Assembly (NCBI RefSeq): GCF_031181555.1
Contig: NZ_JAPSKQ010000005.1
Span: 1 to 64,000, forward strand
Length of the DNA: 64,000 nt
DNA from: Streptomyces sp.
GTDB lineage: Bacteria > Actinomycetota > Actinomycetes > Streptomycetales > Streptomycetaceae
Direction of reading: 5' to 3'
Below, in pieces: positions 36,332 to 44,425 of this stretch (positions are counted from its first letter, which is position 1; each line of letters begins with the position of its first letter). Under the pieces are notes generated by a model, which did no database searches, was not told the DNA's origin, and saw only the letters and a program-made list of their open reading frames with translations. The position numbers and the translations under genes are program-made.

Positions 36332-37456
36332 GTGACTGAGATCGAGATCGGGCGCGGCAAGCGCGGCCGCCGGGCGTACGCCTTCGACGACATCGCCGTC
36401 GTCCCCAGCCGCCGTACGCGGGACCCGAAGGAGGTCTCGATCGCCTGGCAGATCGACGCCTACCGCTTCGAGCTGCCGTTCCTGGCCGCCCCCATGGACT
36501 CGGTGGTCTCGCCGGCCACCGCGATCCGCATCGGCGAGCTCGGCGGCCTCGGCGTGCTGAACCTCGAAGGCCTGTGGACCCGCCACGAGGACCCGCAGCC
36601 GCTGCTGGACGAGATCGTCGGCCTGCCCGCCGAGACGGCCACCCGGCGCCTCCAGGAGATCTACGCCGCTCCGATCAAGGAGGAGCTGATCGGGCAGCGC
36701 ATCAAGGAGGTGCGCGACTCGGGCGTGGTCACCGCCGCCGCGCTCTCCCCGCAGCGCACCGCCCAGTTCTCCAAGGCCGTCGTCGACGCGGGCGTGGACA
36801 TCTTCGTCATCCGCGGTACGACGGTCTCGGCGGAGCACGTCTCCGGTTCGCACGAGCCGCTGAACCTGAAGCAGTTCATCTACGAACTCGACGTCCCGGT
36901 GATCGTCGGCGGCTGCGCCACCTACACGGCCGCCCTGCACCTCATGCGCACCGGCGCCGCGGGCGTGCTGGTCGGCTTCGGCGGCGGCGCCGCGCACACC
37001 ACGCGCAACGTGCTCGGCATCCAGGTCCCCATGGCCACCGCGGTCGCCGACGTGGCCGCCGCCCGCCGCGACTACATGGACGAGTCCGGCGGCCGGTACG
37101 TGCACGTCATCGCGGACGGCGGTGTCGGCTGGTCCGGCGACCTGCCCAAGGCGATCGCCTGCGGCGCCGACGCGGTGATGATGGGCTCCCCGCTCGCCCG
37201 CGCGACCGACGGTCCGGGCAAGGGCAACCACTGGGGCATGGAAGCCGTCAACGAGGAACTGCCGCGCGGCCAGAAGGTCGACCTCGGTACGGTCGGCACC
37301 CTGGAGGAGATCCTCACCGGCCCGTCCCACACCCCGGACGGCTCGATGAACCTCTTCGGCGCCCTGCGCCGCGCGATGGCCACCACCGGCTACAGCGAGC
37401 TGAAGGAGTTCCAGCGCGTCGAGGTGACGGTGGCGGACTCGCAGCACCGGCGGTAG
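36332..37456 (+). CDS. guaB3: GuaB3 family IMP dehydrogenase-related protein, catalytic Cys replaced by His
   Basis: 374 residues, GTG 36332. Same TIM-barrel family as GuaB but without CBS domains: FDDIAVVPSRRTRDPKEVSI, PFLAAPMDSVVSP, VIVGGCATYTAALHL, VIADGGVGWSGDLPKAIACG. Aligning [12 protein letters not shown] of GuaB with VGFGGGAAHTTR here puts His222 (codon 36995-36997) at the catalytic Cys position, so ordinary IMPDH thioimidate chemistry is not expected. The gene is kept next to guaB across actinobacteria (Rv3410c in M. tuberculosis). Function unresolved; a purine-nucleotide binding or regulatory role, or an altered reductase, is possible. Confidence 0.93.
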   Translation: MTEIEIGRGKRGRRAYAFDDIAVVPSRRTRDPKEVSIAWQIDAYRFELPFLAAPMDSVVSPATAIRIGELGGLGVLNLEGLWTRHEDPQPLLDEIVGLPAETATRRLQEIYAAPIKEELIGQRIKEVRDSGVVTAAALSPQRTAQFSKAVVDAGVDIFVIRGTTVSAEHVSGSHEPLNLKQFIYELDVPVIVGGCATYTAALHLMRTGAAGVLVGFGGGAAHTTRNVLGIQVPMATAVADVAAARRDYMDESGGRYVHVIADGGVGWSGDLPKAIACGADAVMMGSPLARATDGPGKGNHWGMEAVNEELPRGQKVDLGTVGTLEEILTGPSHTPDGSMNLFGALRRAMATTGYSELKEFQRVEVTVADSQHRR

Positions 37457-37486
37457 GGCCTGCGCGGGCTTTCGACACGGCACTGA

Positions 37487-37520
37487 GGGGCTGGTCACCT
37501 GGGGAGGTGACCGGCCCCTT
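37487..37520 (+). terminator. guaB3 terminator
   Basis: 14-bp stem GGGGCTGGTCACCT/AGGTGACCGGCCCC (one G-T wobble), GGGG loop, then TT, 31 bp after the guaB3 stop. The following 200 bp to the UDP-sugar dehydrogenase stop show no gene. Confidence 0.8.
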
Positions 37521-37718
37521 CCGCATGTCCGGGTGGGCCCGCGGGGGCGCCCGTGGCGGTGAGGGGGCGCGCGGTTGTCTTCGAGGCCGATCCACGCTGG
37601 TCCACCCGGGTGAGGCCGCTGGTGTCCTCGGCGGCGCCCCGGTTCTTCTGGGAGCCCTCTTCCAAGGACACGGTCCGGACCCCGCCCTCGGGGCGCGGCC
37701 CTGCTCCGGGCGCCCCCC

Positions 37719-38927
37719 TCACAACCGGTGCGCCGCCCCCGTAGGAGTCGCCCCCCGCGTGTCCAGCAGCAGCTGGGCCTTCACCGACAGGCCCTGGAGG
37801 TCGTACGTGCGGTGCTGCTGGAGCAGGATCGTCAGGTCGGCGTCGGCGGCCGCCTCGTAGAGGGAGTCGGCGCGGGGGACGGGGCGGTCGAGGACGTGCC
37901 AGGACGGCACGTGCGGGTCGTGGTAGCTGACGGACGCGCCGAGCTCCATCAACCGGACCGCGATCTCCTGGGCGGGGGAGCCCTGCTGGTCGGCGAGGTC
38001 GGCCTTGTAGGTGACGCCGAGGAGGAGCACGCGGGCGCCCCGCGCGGACTTGCCGTGTTCGTTGAGGAGCGCGGCGGCACGCTGGACGACGTAGTGCGGC
38101 ATCCGGCCGTTGACCTGCTGGGCGAGTTCCGCCATGCGCAGGGTGCGGCCCGTGTGGGCGGTCAGGTCCTGGGGCACGGCGTGGCCGCCGACGCCGGGGC
38201 CGGGGCGGAAGGCCTGGAAGCCGAAGGGCTTGGTCTCCGCGCAGCGGATGACGTCCCACAGGTCGACGCCCAGGTCGTGGCAGAGGACGGCCATCTCGTT
38301 GACGAGGGCGATGTTGACGTGCCGGAAGTTGGTCTCCAGCACCTGCACGGTCTCCGCCTCGCGGGGGCCGCGCGCGCGGACCACCTTGTCGGTGAGCCGT
38401 CCGTAGAAGGCGGCGGCCGATTCGGTGCAGGCCGGGGTGAGGCCGCCGATGACCTTGGGGGTGTTGGCGGGGGTGAAGTCGCGGTTGCCGGGGTCGACGC
38501 GGCTGGGGGAGTAGGCGAGGTGGAAGTCGCGGCCCGCGCGGAGCCCCGACCCCGACTCGAGCAGGCGCAGGAAGGGGCCTTCCGTCGTCCCCGGGAGCGC
38601 GGGGGACTCCAGGATCACCGTGGTGTGCGGGCGCAGCCGGGCGGCGAGCGTGCGGGCGGCCGCCTCCACCTGGCTCAGGTCCAGCCCGCCGTCCGCTCCG
38701 CGCGGGGCGGGGGCGCAGATGACCGCGGTGCGCACCCGGCCGAGCTCGGCGGCGTTCGTCGTCGTACGGAAACCCTGGGCGAGCATGCGGCGCTGTTCGG
38801 CGGGGCTGAGGGAGCCCGCCTCGGGGCCGGTCCGGTAGCCGATGGTGGGGATGCCGGCGGCGACGGCGGCCTGGGCCAGGGGCAGGCCGTACGGTCCGAG
38901 TCCGATGACGGCGAGATCTGCGGGCAT
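37719..38927 (-). CDS. UDP-sugar 6-dehydrogenase family protein with catalytic Cys replaced by Ala
   Basis: 402 residues, three-domain UDP-Glc/UDP-ManNAc dehydrogenase architecture. NAD loop VIGLGPYGLPLAQAA; central ETNFRHVNIALVNEMAVL and CAETKPFGFQAFRPGPGVGG; C-terminal UDP-binding domain LLLGVTYKADLADQQGSPA and SYHDPHVP. Family members have GPGVGGHC with the nucleophilic Cys; here it is GPGVGGHA (Ala250), and the usual SPER motif is SPSR (residues 140-143). Two-step oxidation to a uronic acid by the standard mechanism is therefore unlikely. Possible roles: oxidation only to the aldehyde, epimerisation, or a regulatory paralogue. No capsule genes adjoin. Divergent from glpD. Confidence 0.9.
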   Translation of the reverse strand: MPADLAVIGLGPYGLPLAQAAVAAGIPTIGYRTGPEAGSLSPAEQRRMLAQGFRTTTNAAELGRVRTAVICAPAPRGADGGLDLSQVEAAARTLAARLRPHTTVILESPALPGTTEGPFLRLLESGSGLRAGRDFHLAYSPSRVDPGNRDFTPANTPKVIGGLTPACTESAAAFYGRLTDKVVRARGPREAETVQVLETNFRHVNIALVNEMAVLCHDLGVDLWDVIRCAETKPFGFQAFRPGPGVGGHAVPQDLTAHTGRTLRMAELAQQVNGRMPHYVVQRAAALLNEHGKSARGARVLLLGVTYKADLADQQGSPAQEIAVRLMELGASVSYHDPHVPSWHVLDRPVPRADSLYEAAADADLTILLQQHRTYDLQGLSVKAQLLLDTRGATPTGAAHRL

Positions 38928-39020
38928 GGCGTGGGCCGTCCTTCCCAGTAGCCGAAGTGGGACAGGCGCGCAAGCCCTGTGGACAGGACGGGCGAGCGCA
39001 ATGTCAGACTAGGAGTAAAT

Positions 39021-39059
39021 ATGACCGATATGTGGGATTGGTCGGCCGAGTTTCGGTGA
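39021..39059 (+). CDS. 12-codon leader-like ORF upstream of glpD
   Basis: ATG 39021 with AGGAG six bases upstream reads MTDMWDWSAEFR then TGA. Two Trp in 12 codons is unusual. Alternatively TAGGAG is the -10 element of a leaderless start at this ATG. It lies 140 bp before the glpD start within an AT-richer patch of the divergent spacer. Could be a regulatory leader peptide or chance. Confidence 0.3.
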   Translation: MTDMWDWSAEFR

Positions 39060-39198
39060 GTCGTTCCGCGGGGGTGTCCACAGGCCGGGGCGCGTGGTGG
39101 CTGAATTCGGGCAAGCCGGTCAGAATTTGGGCATGGGGAGGGGAACCGGGCTTCGCCCGACGGGTGCGGCCTACGCGACCGATGAGCGGGAGGCAGCG

Positions 39199-40905
39199 GT
39201 GAGGACAGCGACACTGGGGCCGGCGCAGCGCGCCGAGTCACTCGCATCCATGGCCGAGCACGAGCTTGACGTGTTGGTGGTGGGCGGCGGCGTGGTCGGC
39301 GCGGGCACCGCGCTCGACGCCGCGACCCGTGGCCTGTCCACGGGCCTGGTCGAGGCGCGTGACTGGGCGTCGGGCACCTCCAGCCGGTCCAGCAAGCTGA
39401 TCCACGGCGGCCTGCGCTACCTGGAGATGCTCGACTTCGCGCTCGTACGGGAGGCCCTGAAGGAGCGCGGCCTGCTGCTGGAGAGGCTCGCTCCGCATCT
39501 GGTGCGGCCGGTGCCGTTCCTGTACCCGTTGCGGCACAAGGGCTGGGAACGGCTGTACGCCGGGTCGGGAGTCGCGCTCTACGACGCCATGTCGATGGCC
39601 CGCGGCCACGGGCGGGGCCTGCCCCTGCACCGTCACCTGAGCCGCCGTCACGCGTTGCGGGTCGCGCCCTGTCTGAGGAAGGACGCACTGGTCGGGGCGC
39701 TGCAGTACTACGACGCCCAGATGGACGACGCCCGGTTCGTGGCGACACTCGTGCGCACGGCCGCGGCGTACGGCACCAAGACCGCCAACCGCGCGCGGGT
39801 CACGGGATTCCTGCGGGAGGGCGAACGGGTCGTCGGCGCCCGGGTGCAGGACGTCGAGGGCGGCGGCGAGTACGAGGTCCGCGCCAAGCAGGTCGTCAAC
39901 GCCACCGGCGTGTGGACCGATGACACACAGGCGATGGTCGGGGAGCGGGGACAGTTCCACGTCCGTGCCTCCAAGGGCATCCACCTGGTCGTCCCCAAGG
40001 ACCGCATCCACTCCACGACCGGGCTCATCCTGCGCACCGAGAAGTCCGTGCTGTTCGTCATCCCCTGGGGCCGGCACTGGATCGTCGGGACCACGGACAC
40101 CGACTGGGACCTCGACAAGGCGCATCCGGCCGCGTCCAGCGCGGACATCGACTACCTGCTGGAACACGTCAACTCGGTGCTCGCGGTCCCGCTCACGCGG
40201 GACGACGTCGAGGGTGTGTACGCCGGCCTGAGGCCACTGCTCGCCGGTGAGTCGGACGCCACCAGCAAGCTGTCGCGCGAGCACACCGTGGCCCATCCGG
40301 TGCCCGGCCTCGTCGTGGTGGCGGGCGGCAAGTACACGACGTACCGGGTCATGGCCAAGGACGCGGTGGACGCGGCGGTGCACGGACTCGACGCGCGCGT
40401 CGCCGACTGCGTCACCGAGGACACGCCGCTGGTGGGCGCCGAGGGATACCGGGCGCTGTGGAACGCGCGGGCGCGGATCGCCGCGCGCACCGGACTGCAC
40501 ACGGTGCGGGTGGAGCACCTGCTGCACCGCTACGGGGCGATGGCGGAGGAGGTCCTGGACCTCATCGCCTCGGACCCCTCGCTGGGCGAGCCGCTGAGGG
40601 CGGCCGACGACTATCTGCGCGCCGAGATCACCTATGCCGCCTCGCACGAGGGGGCGCGGCACCTGGACGACGTGCTGACGCGGCGCACCCGCATATCGAT
40701 CGAGACGTTCGACCGGGGTACGCGCAGCGCACGTGAGGCCGCCGAGCTGATGGCTCCGGTGCTGGGCTGGGACGAGGGTCAGATCGAGCGCGAGGTGCAG
40801 CACTACGAGAAGCGGGTGGAGGCCGAGCGGGAGTCGCAGCGGCAGCCCGACGACCTGACGGCGGACGCGGCACGGCTGGGCGCCCCGGACATCGTGCCGT
40901 TGTAG
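39199..40905 (+). CDS. glpD: Aerobic glycerol-3-phosphate dehydrogenase
   Basis: 568 residues. GTG 39199 with GGGAGG six bases upstream. FAD-binding VLVVGGGVVGAGTALDAATR near residue 25-44, WASGTSSRSSKLIHGGLRYL, NATGVWTDDTQAM, and KGIHLVVPKDR. The C-terminal helical DAO_C domain ends at residue ~540. It oxidises sn-glycerol-3-phosphate to DHAP and passes electrons to quinone at the membrane. Not clustered with glpF/glpK here, so it is the isolated glpD copy seen in streptomycetes near the kinase cluster. Confidence 0.95.
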   Translation: MRTATLGPAQRAESLASMAEHELDVLVVGGGVVGAGTALDAATRGLSTGLVEARDWASGTSSRSSKLIHGGLRYLEMLDFALVREALKERGLLLERLAPHLVRPVPFLYPLRHKGWERLYAGSGVALYDAMSMARGHGRGLPLHRHLSRRHALRVAPCLRKDALVGALQYYDAQMDDARFVATLVRTAAAYGTKTANRARVTGFLREGERVVGARVQDVEGGGEYEVRAKQVVNATGVWTDDTQAMVGERGQFHVRASKGIHLVVPKDRIHSTTGLILRTEKSVLFVIPWGRHWIVGTTDTDWDLDKAHPAASSADIDYLLEHVNSVLAVPLTRDDVEGVYAGLRPLLAGESDATSKLSREHTVAHPVPGLVVVAGGKYTTYRVMAKDAVDAAVHGLDARVADCVTEDTPLVGAEGYRALWNARARIAARTGLHTVRVEHLLHRYGAMAEEVLDLIASDPSLGEPLRAADDYLRAEITYAASHEGARHLDDVLTRRTRISIETFDRGTRSAREAAELMAPVLGWDEGQIEREVQHYEKRVEAERESQRQPDDLTADAARLGAPDIVPL

Positions 40906-40992
40906 GGCCGGGCCCGGCGGTCGGGCGGCGGGGCCGGCCGGGGGGTGAGCGGATCGGCCGGGGCCGAGGCCTGCCGGAGGCCCGAACCGGAT

Positions 40993-41006
40993 CACTCGAA
41001 CGAGTG
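40993..41006. terminator. Small dyad in the convergent glpD/serine hydrolase spacer
   Basis: CACTCG-AA-CGAGTG, a perfect 6-bp dyad midway between the converging stop codons, with no T-tract. Either a weak terminator or chance. Confidence 0.35.
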
Positions 41007-41042
41007 GTACGAATCGGGACCTTCGTCCGGAACCCGGCCGTT

Positions 41043-42086
41043 CTACGAGATGCGGGGGCAGAACTCGGCCGTGAGCACCGCGGGTTCGAGACCGGGGTCC
41101 GCCATCGCGTCCGTGTTCACCCGGAAGGTGAGGACACGCCGGCCGTCGACAGTGGCTGCGGTGCGCACGTAGCTGCCGGAGATGCGCCCGTTGTGTCCCC
41201 ACACGGTGGTGCCGCACGGAAGCTCCACGGGAAACAGGCCCATGCCGTACGAGCCGTGTGCGGCACGGGTGTCGAGCATCTCGCGCAGCCGGCGCGGGGG
41301 CAGCAGCTCACCGCCGAGCAGGGCCGCGTAGAAGCGGTTCAGATCGGCCAACGTGGTCACCAGCTCGCCCGCGGCTCCGGCCACCCGCGGGTCGAGCCGG
41401 GTGACGTCGGTTCCGTCGGCGGCGTAGGCGCGGCCGTGCGGCCAGGGCAGTGACGTCCGGGAGCCGGGGAAGGAGGTGCCCGTCAGACGCAGGGGAGTGA
41501 TGATGCGGCGCTCGGCCTCGACGGCGTAGGAGCGACCGGTGACCTGTTCGACGACCAGGCCGAGCAGGACGTAGTTGGTGTTCGAGTAGGAGAAGCGGCC
41601 GCGGTCGGCCGGAGGGTGGGTGAGCGCGATGCGTACGGCCTGAAGAGGCGTGACCGGGACGGTGCCTCGTGTGTCCGCGGAGAAGTCGTACAGACCGCTG
41701 GTGTGGTTGAGCAGGCGGCGCAGGGTCAGCGCGCGGCCGTCGTTGCCCGCTCCCCGCACCAGGCCGGGCAGGTGCTCCTCCACGGTGTCGGCCAGTGACA
41801 GCCTCCGCTCGTCGGCCAGTTGCAGCACGACGGTCGCGATGAACGTCTTCGTGATGCTTCCGGCACGGAAGCGGTCGGCACGCGCTATGCCCTCGCCGGC
41901 GTGGGCATAGCGGGGGCCGTTCTCCCCCCGGGCCAGCAGGGCCGCGGCCGGGGCTCCACCTCGTGTGACCAACAGCGGAAGGAGTGCGTCCGCAGGCGAG
42001 GCCGACGGGGCCGACGAAGCGGCCGGAGCCAGGGCGAGCAGGGCCAGGGACACAGGAACGGCCAGTAGTGTCCGAAGCGGCGGCAT
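41043..42086 (-). CDS. Secreted serine hydrolase (beta-lactamase class C / D-Ala-D-Ala carboxypeptidase fold)
   Basis: 347 residues. ATG 42086 with GGGAGGAG upstream and a signal peptide (LRTLLAVPVSLALLALAPAA, cut near SSAPSA). Active-site motifs are SITK (in FRAGSITKTFIATVVLQLA), Tyr-x-Asn (FSYSNTNYVLLG) and the HxG motif in VWGHNGRISG. Family members are DD-carboxypeptidases, esterases or class C beta-lactamases; this single-domain streptomycete type is usually annotated as a D-alanyl-D-alanine carboxypeptidase. Substrate not proved. Divergent from the first kinase gene. Confidence 0.9.
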   Translation of the reverse strand: MPPLRTLLAVPVSLALLALAPAASSAPSASPADALLPLLVTRGGAPAAALLARGENGPRYAHAGEGIARADRFRAGSITKTFIATVVLQLADERRLSLADTVEEHLPGLVRGAGNDGRALTLRRLLNHTSGLYDFSADTRGTVPVTPLQAVRIALTHPPADRGRFSYSNTNYVLLGLVVEQVTGRSYAVEAERRIITPLRLTGTSFPGSRTSLPWPHGRAYAADGTDVTRLDPRVAGAAGELVTTLADLNRFYAALLGGELLPPRRLREMLDTRAAHGSYGMGLFPVELPCGTTVWGHNGRISGSYVRTAATVDGRRVLTFRVNTDAMADPGLEPAVLTAEFCPRIS

Positions 42087-42256
42087 CCCGGCTCCTCCCT
42101 CGTGGAGGCCCATCATGCAGGGCGGCGGAACGGGCACGTCGCCCGGGCCCCGGCTGTCCGGGGCCCGGCACACCGTCAGAGGCACCCTGGGCGTCGGCCG
42201 CTTGTCGGGTGAGGGACAATGAAGGCTCTGTCAGGGCGGGTTGCATGAGGGGACGC

Positions 42257-44272
42257 ATGTCGGAGGCGGAGCGGGCGGGGACATCCCGTCAGGACAAGAG
42301 CGCACGTCTCCTCGCCGGGCGGTACCGGCTGGGAGATGTGCTCGGCCGCGGCGGCATGGGGACGGTGTGGCGGGCCGAGGACGAGACGCTGGGGCGTACC
42401 GTCGCCGTCAAGGAGCTTCGGTTCCCGTCGAACATCGACGAGGAGGAGAAGCGGCGGCTGATCACGCGGACGCTGCGCGAGGCCAAGGCGATCGCACGGA
42501 TCCGCAACACCAGCGCCGTGACCGTCTTCGACGTGGTCCAGGAGGACGACCGGCCCTGGATCGTGATGGAACTCGTCGAGGGCAAGTCGCTCGCCGAGGT
42601 CATCCGGGAGGACGGCCTGCTGGGGCCGAAACGCGCCGCCGAGGTCGGGCTGGCCGTGCTCGACGTGCTGCGCTCCGCGCACCGCGAGGGCATCCTGCAC
42701 CGTGACGTGAAGCCGTCCAACGTGCTGATCGCCGATGACGGCCGGGTGGTGCTCACCGACTTCGGCATCGCCCAGGTCGAGGGCGACCCGTCCATCACCT
42801 CGACCGGCATGCTGGTCGGCGCCCCCTCCTACATCTCCCCGGAGCGGGCCCGCGGGCACAAGCCGGGGCCGGCGGCCGACCTGTGGTCGCTCGGCGGGCT
42901 GCTGTACGCGGCGGTGGAGGGCTCGCCGCCGTACGACAAGGGATCCGCGATCGCGACGCTCACGGCGGTGATGACCGAGCCGCTCGAGGAACCGAAGAAC
43001 GCGGGACCGCTCCGGGACGTCATCCACGGGCTGCTCACCAAGGACCCCGCCCGGCGGCTCGACGACGCCGGGGCCCGGGCGATGCTGAACGCGGTCATCC
43101 GCGCGCCGGAGGCCGGGGCGGAGCCCGCGGACGCGACGAAGGTCGTGCCGCTGCCCGAGCAGCCCGGTGAGCAGAACGACGCCGGGAGCAAGCGGGGCGA
43201 GGAGGCCGGGGAGAGGCTGCGGGGCGCGTTGCGTTCCGTGCGGAAGGCGGCGGTGGCCGCCGGCTCGGCCGGAGCCGCGGCACGCACCAGGTCCGGCAGC
43301 GGAACCGAGTCTTCGAGGGCCGGTGGAGCTGCCGGGACCCGGGCGACGGGCACGGCGTCGTCCCCGTCCGCCCCGGCCGCGCCCTCCGGTGCGGGTGCCG
43401 GGTCCGGGTCGCGGGCGGCCGCGCAGGGCACGCCGGCCTCGGGCGGGCGGAGTTCCGGGTGGCCGGTGATGACGCCGCCGGACCTGCCGGCGAGGCCTGT
43501 GCCGAGGGCTCCGATCACCGATGTGGTGCCGCGGCGGACGTTGGTGATCATCGCGGTGGCCGTGGTGCTCGCCGTCCTCGGCACCGTGCTGGTCTTCGCA
43601 CTCGGCGGCGACGACGAGAGCGGCCAGGGGGCGAAGGGCGGCGGGGGCGGTAAGGCCGTCGCCAGTGGGACGCCGAGCGCGGACACCAAGGACGACGAGA
43701 GCGGCGGCATCCGCACCGACGGCACGGCGACCGAATCGGCCGGTGCGGGGGCCGGTTCGGCGAACACCCCGGGGACCGACGACGACGGGGCGGACGGCCC
43801 GGACGACTCGGACGACCCGGCCGAGGACGGTGGCGGTACCTCGGCGAAGGAGACGCACGAGGGGAACCAGGGGTACTCGATCGGGCTGCCCGGGGGCTGG
43901 AAGTACCGGTCGACGGGGGCCGCGGGAGACCGCTTCACCGGGCCCGACGGGCAGAAGCTGCTCGTCGCCTGGACGTCCACGCCGAAGGACGACCCCGTGG
44001 CGGACTGGAAGAACCAGGAACGCTACATGGTGCGTTCGCAGTACAAGAGGATCCGTATCGAGGAGGTGGACTACCGGGGGTGGAACACGGCCGACTGGGA
44101 GTTCACCTATGTGGAGAGCGGGACGAAGTACCGGACCGTCGACCGGGGGTTCGTCGTCGACGACCGGCTCGGATACGCGCTGATGTACACGGCCAAGGCC
44201 GCCAAGTGGGACAGTGAGCAGCGCAAGGACACCTGGCGGACGCTGACGAAGACGTTCGAACCCAAGTCCTGA
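42257..44272 (+). CDS. Membrane Ser/Thr protein kinase 1 of cluster
   Basis: 671 residues. ATG 42257 has GAGGGGA at good spacing; ATG 42245 is possible. Complete Hanks kinase: glycine loop LGRGGMGTVWRA, AVKEL lysine, HRDVKPSN, DFGIAQ, SPER in place of APE, DLWSLGGLLY. An approximately 170-residue Gly/Ala/Ser-rich juxtamembrane region, then one transmembrane helix (LVIIAVAVVLAVLGTVLVFAL) and an acidic linker. The extracellular domain of about 140 residues (NQGYSIGLPGGWKYR ... TLTKTFEP) is shared in divergent form with kinases 2, 3, 5 and 6. No PASTA repeats. By gene order this is part of the SCO4775-4779 type cluster involved in spore-wall synthesis. Confidence 0.93.
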   Translation: MSEAERAGTSRQDKSARLLAGRYRLGDVLGRGGMGTVWRAEDETLGRTVAVKELRFPSNIDEEEKRRLITRTLREAKAIARIRNTSAVTVFDVVQEDDRPWIVMELVEGKSLAEVIREDGLLGPKRAAEVGLAVLDVLRSAHREGILHRDVKPSNVLIADDGRVVLTDFGIAQVEGDPSITSTGMLVGAPSYISPERARGHKPGPAADLWSLGGLLYAAVEGSPPYDKGSAIATLTAVMTEPLEEPKNAGPLRDVIHGLLTKDPARRLDDAGARAMLNAVIRAPEAGAEPADATKVVPLPEQPGEQNDAGSKRGEEAGERLRGALRSVRKAAVAAGSAGAAARTRSGSGTESSRAGGAAGTRATGTASSPSAPAAPSGAGAGSGSRAAAQGTPASGGRSSGWPVMTPPDLPARPVPRAPITDVVPRRTLVIIAVAVVLAVLGTVLVFALGGDDESGQGAKGGGGGKAVASGTPSADTKDDESGGIRTDGTATESAGAGAGSANTPGTDDDGADGPDDSDDPAEDGGGTSAKETHEGNQGYSIGLPGGWKYRSTGAAGDRFTGPDGQKLLVAWTSTPKDDPVADWKNQERYMVRSQYKRIRIEEVDYRGWNTADWEFTYVESGTKYRTVDRGFVVDDRLGYALMYTAKAAKWDSEQRKDTWRTLTKTFEPKS

Positions 44273-44425
44273 GCATGAGCGGGCCCCGGAATGGGGAGGG
44301 AGATGTGGCATCCCCTCTCTGCGGGTTGCCTCCGGCACGTATCGTGAGTGCTTGCGGACCGTACGAAGCCGGAACGGCCCGCTGGGCGAACGGAACTGAC
44401 CGACCGTACGGCCGGGGGAGGCAAC

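Noticed and set aside
38980..39085. Two DnaA-box-like 9-mers (CTGTCCACA on the minus strand, GTGTCCACA on the plus) upstream of glpD
   Set aside because: Each has a mismatch to TTGTCCACA, only two are present, and such words are frequent in this GC-rich genome; no dnaA/dnaN nearby, so not an origin.
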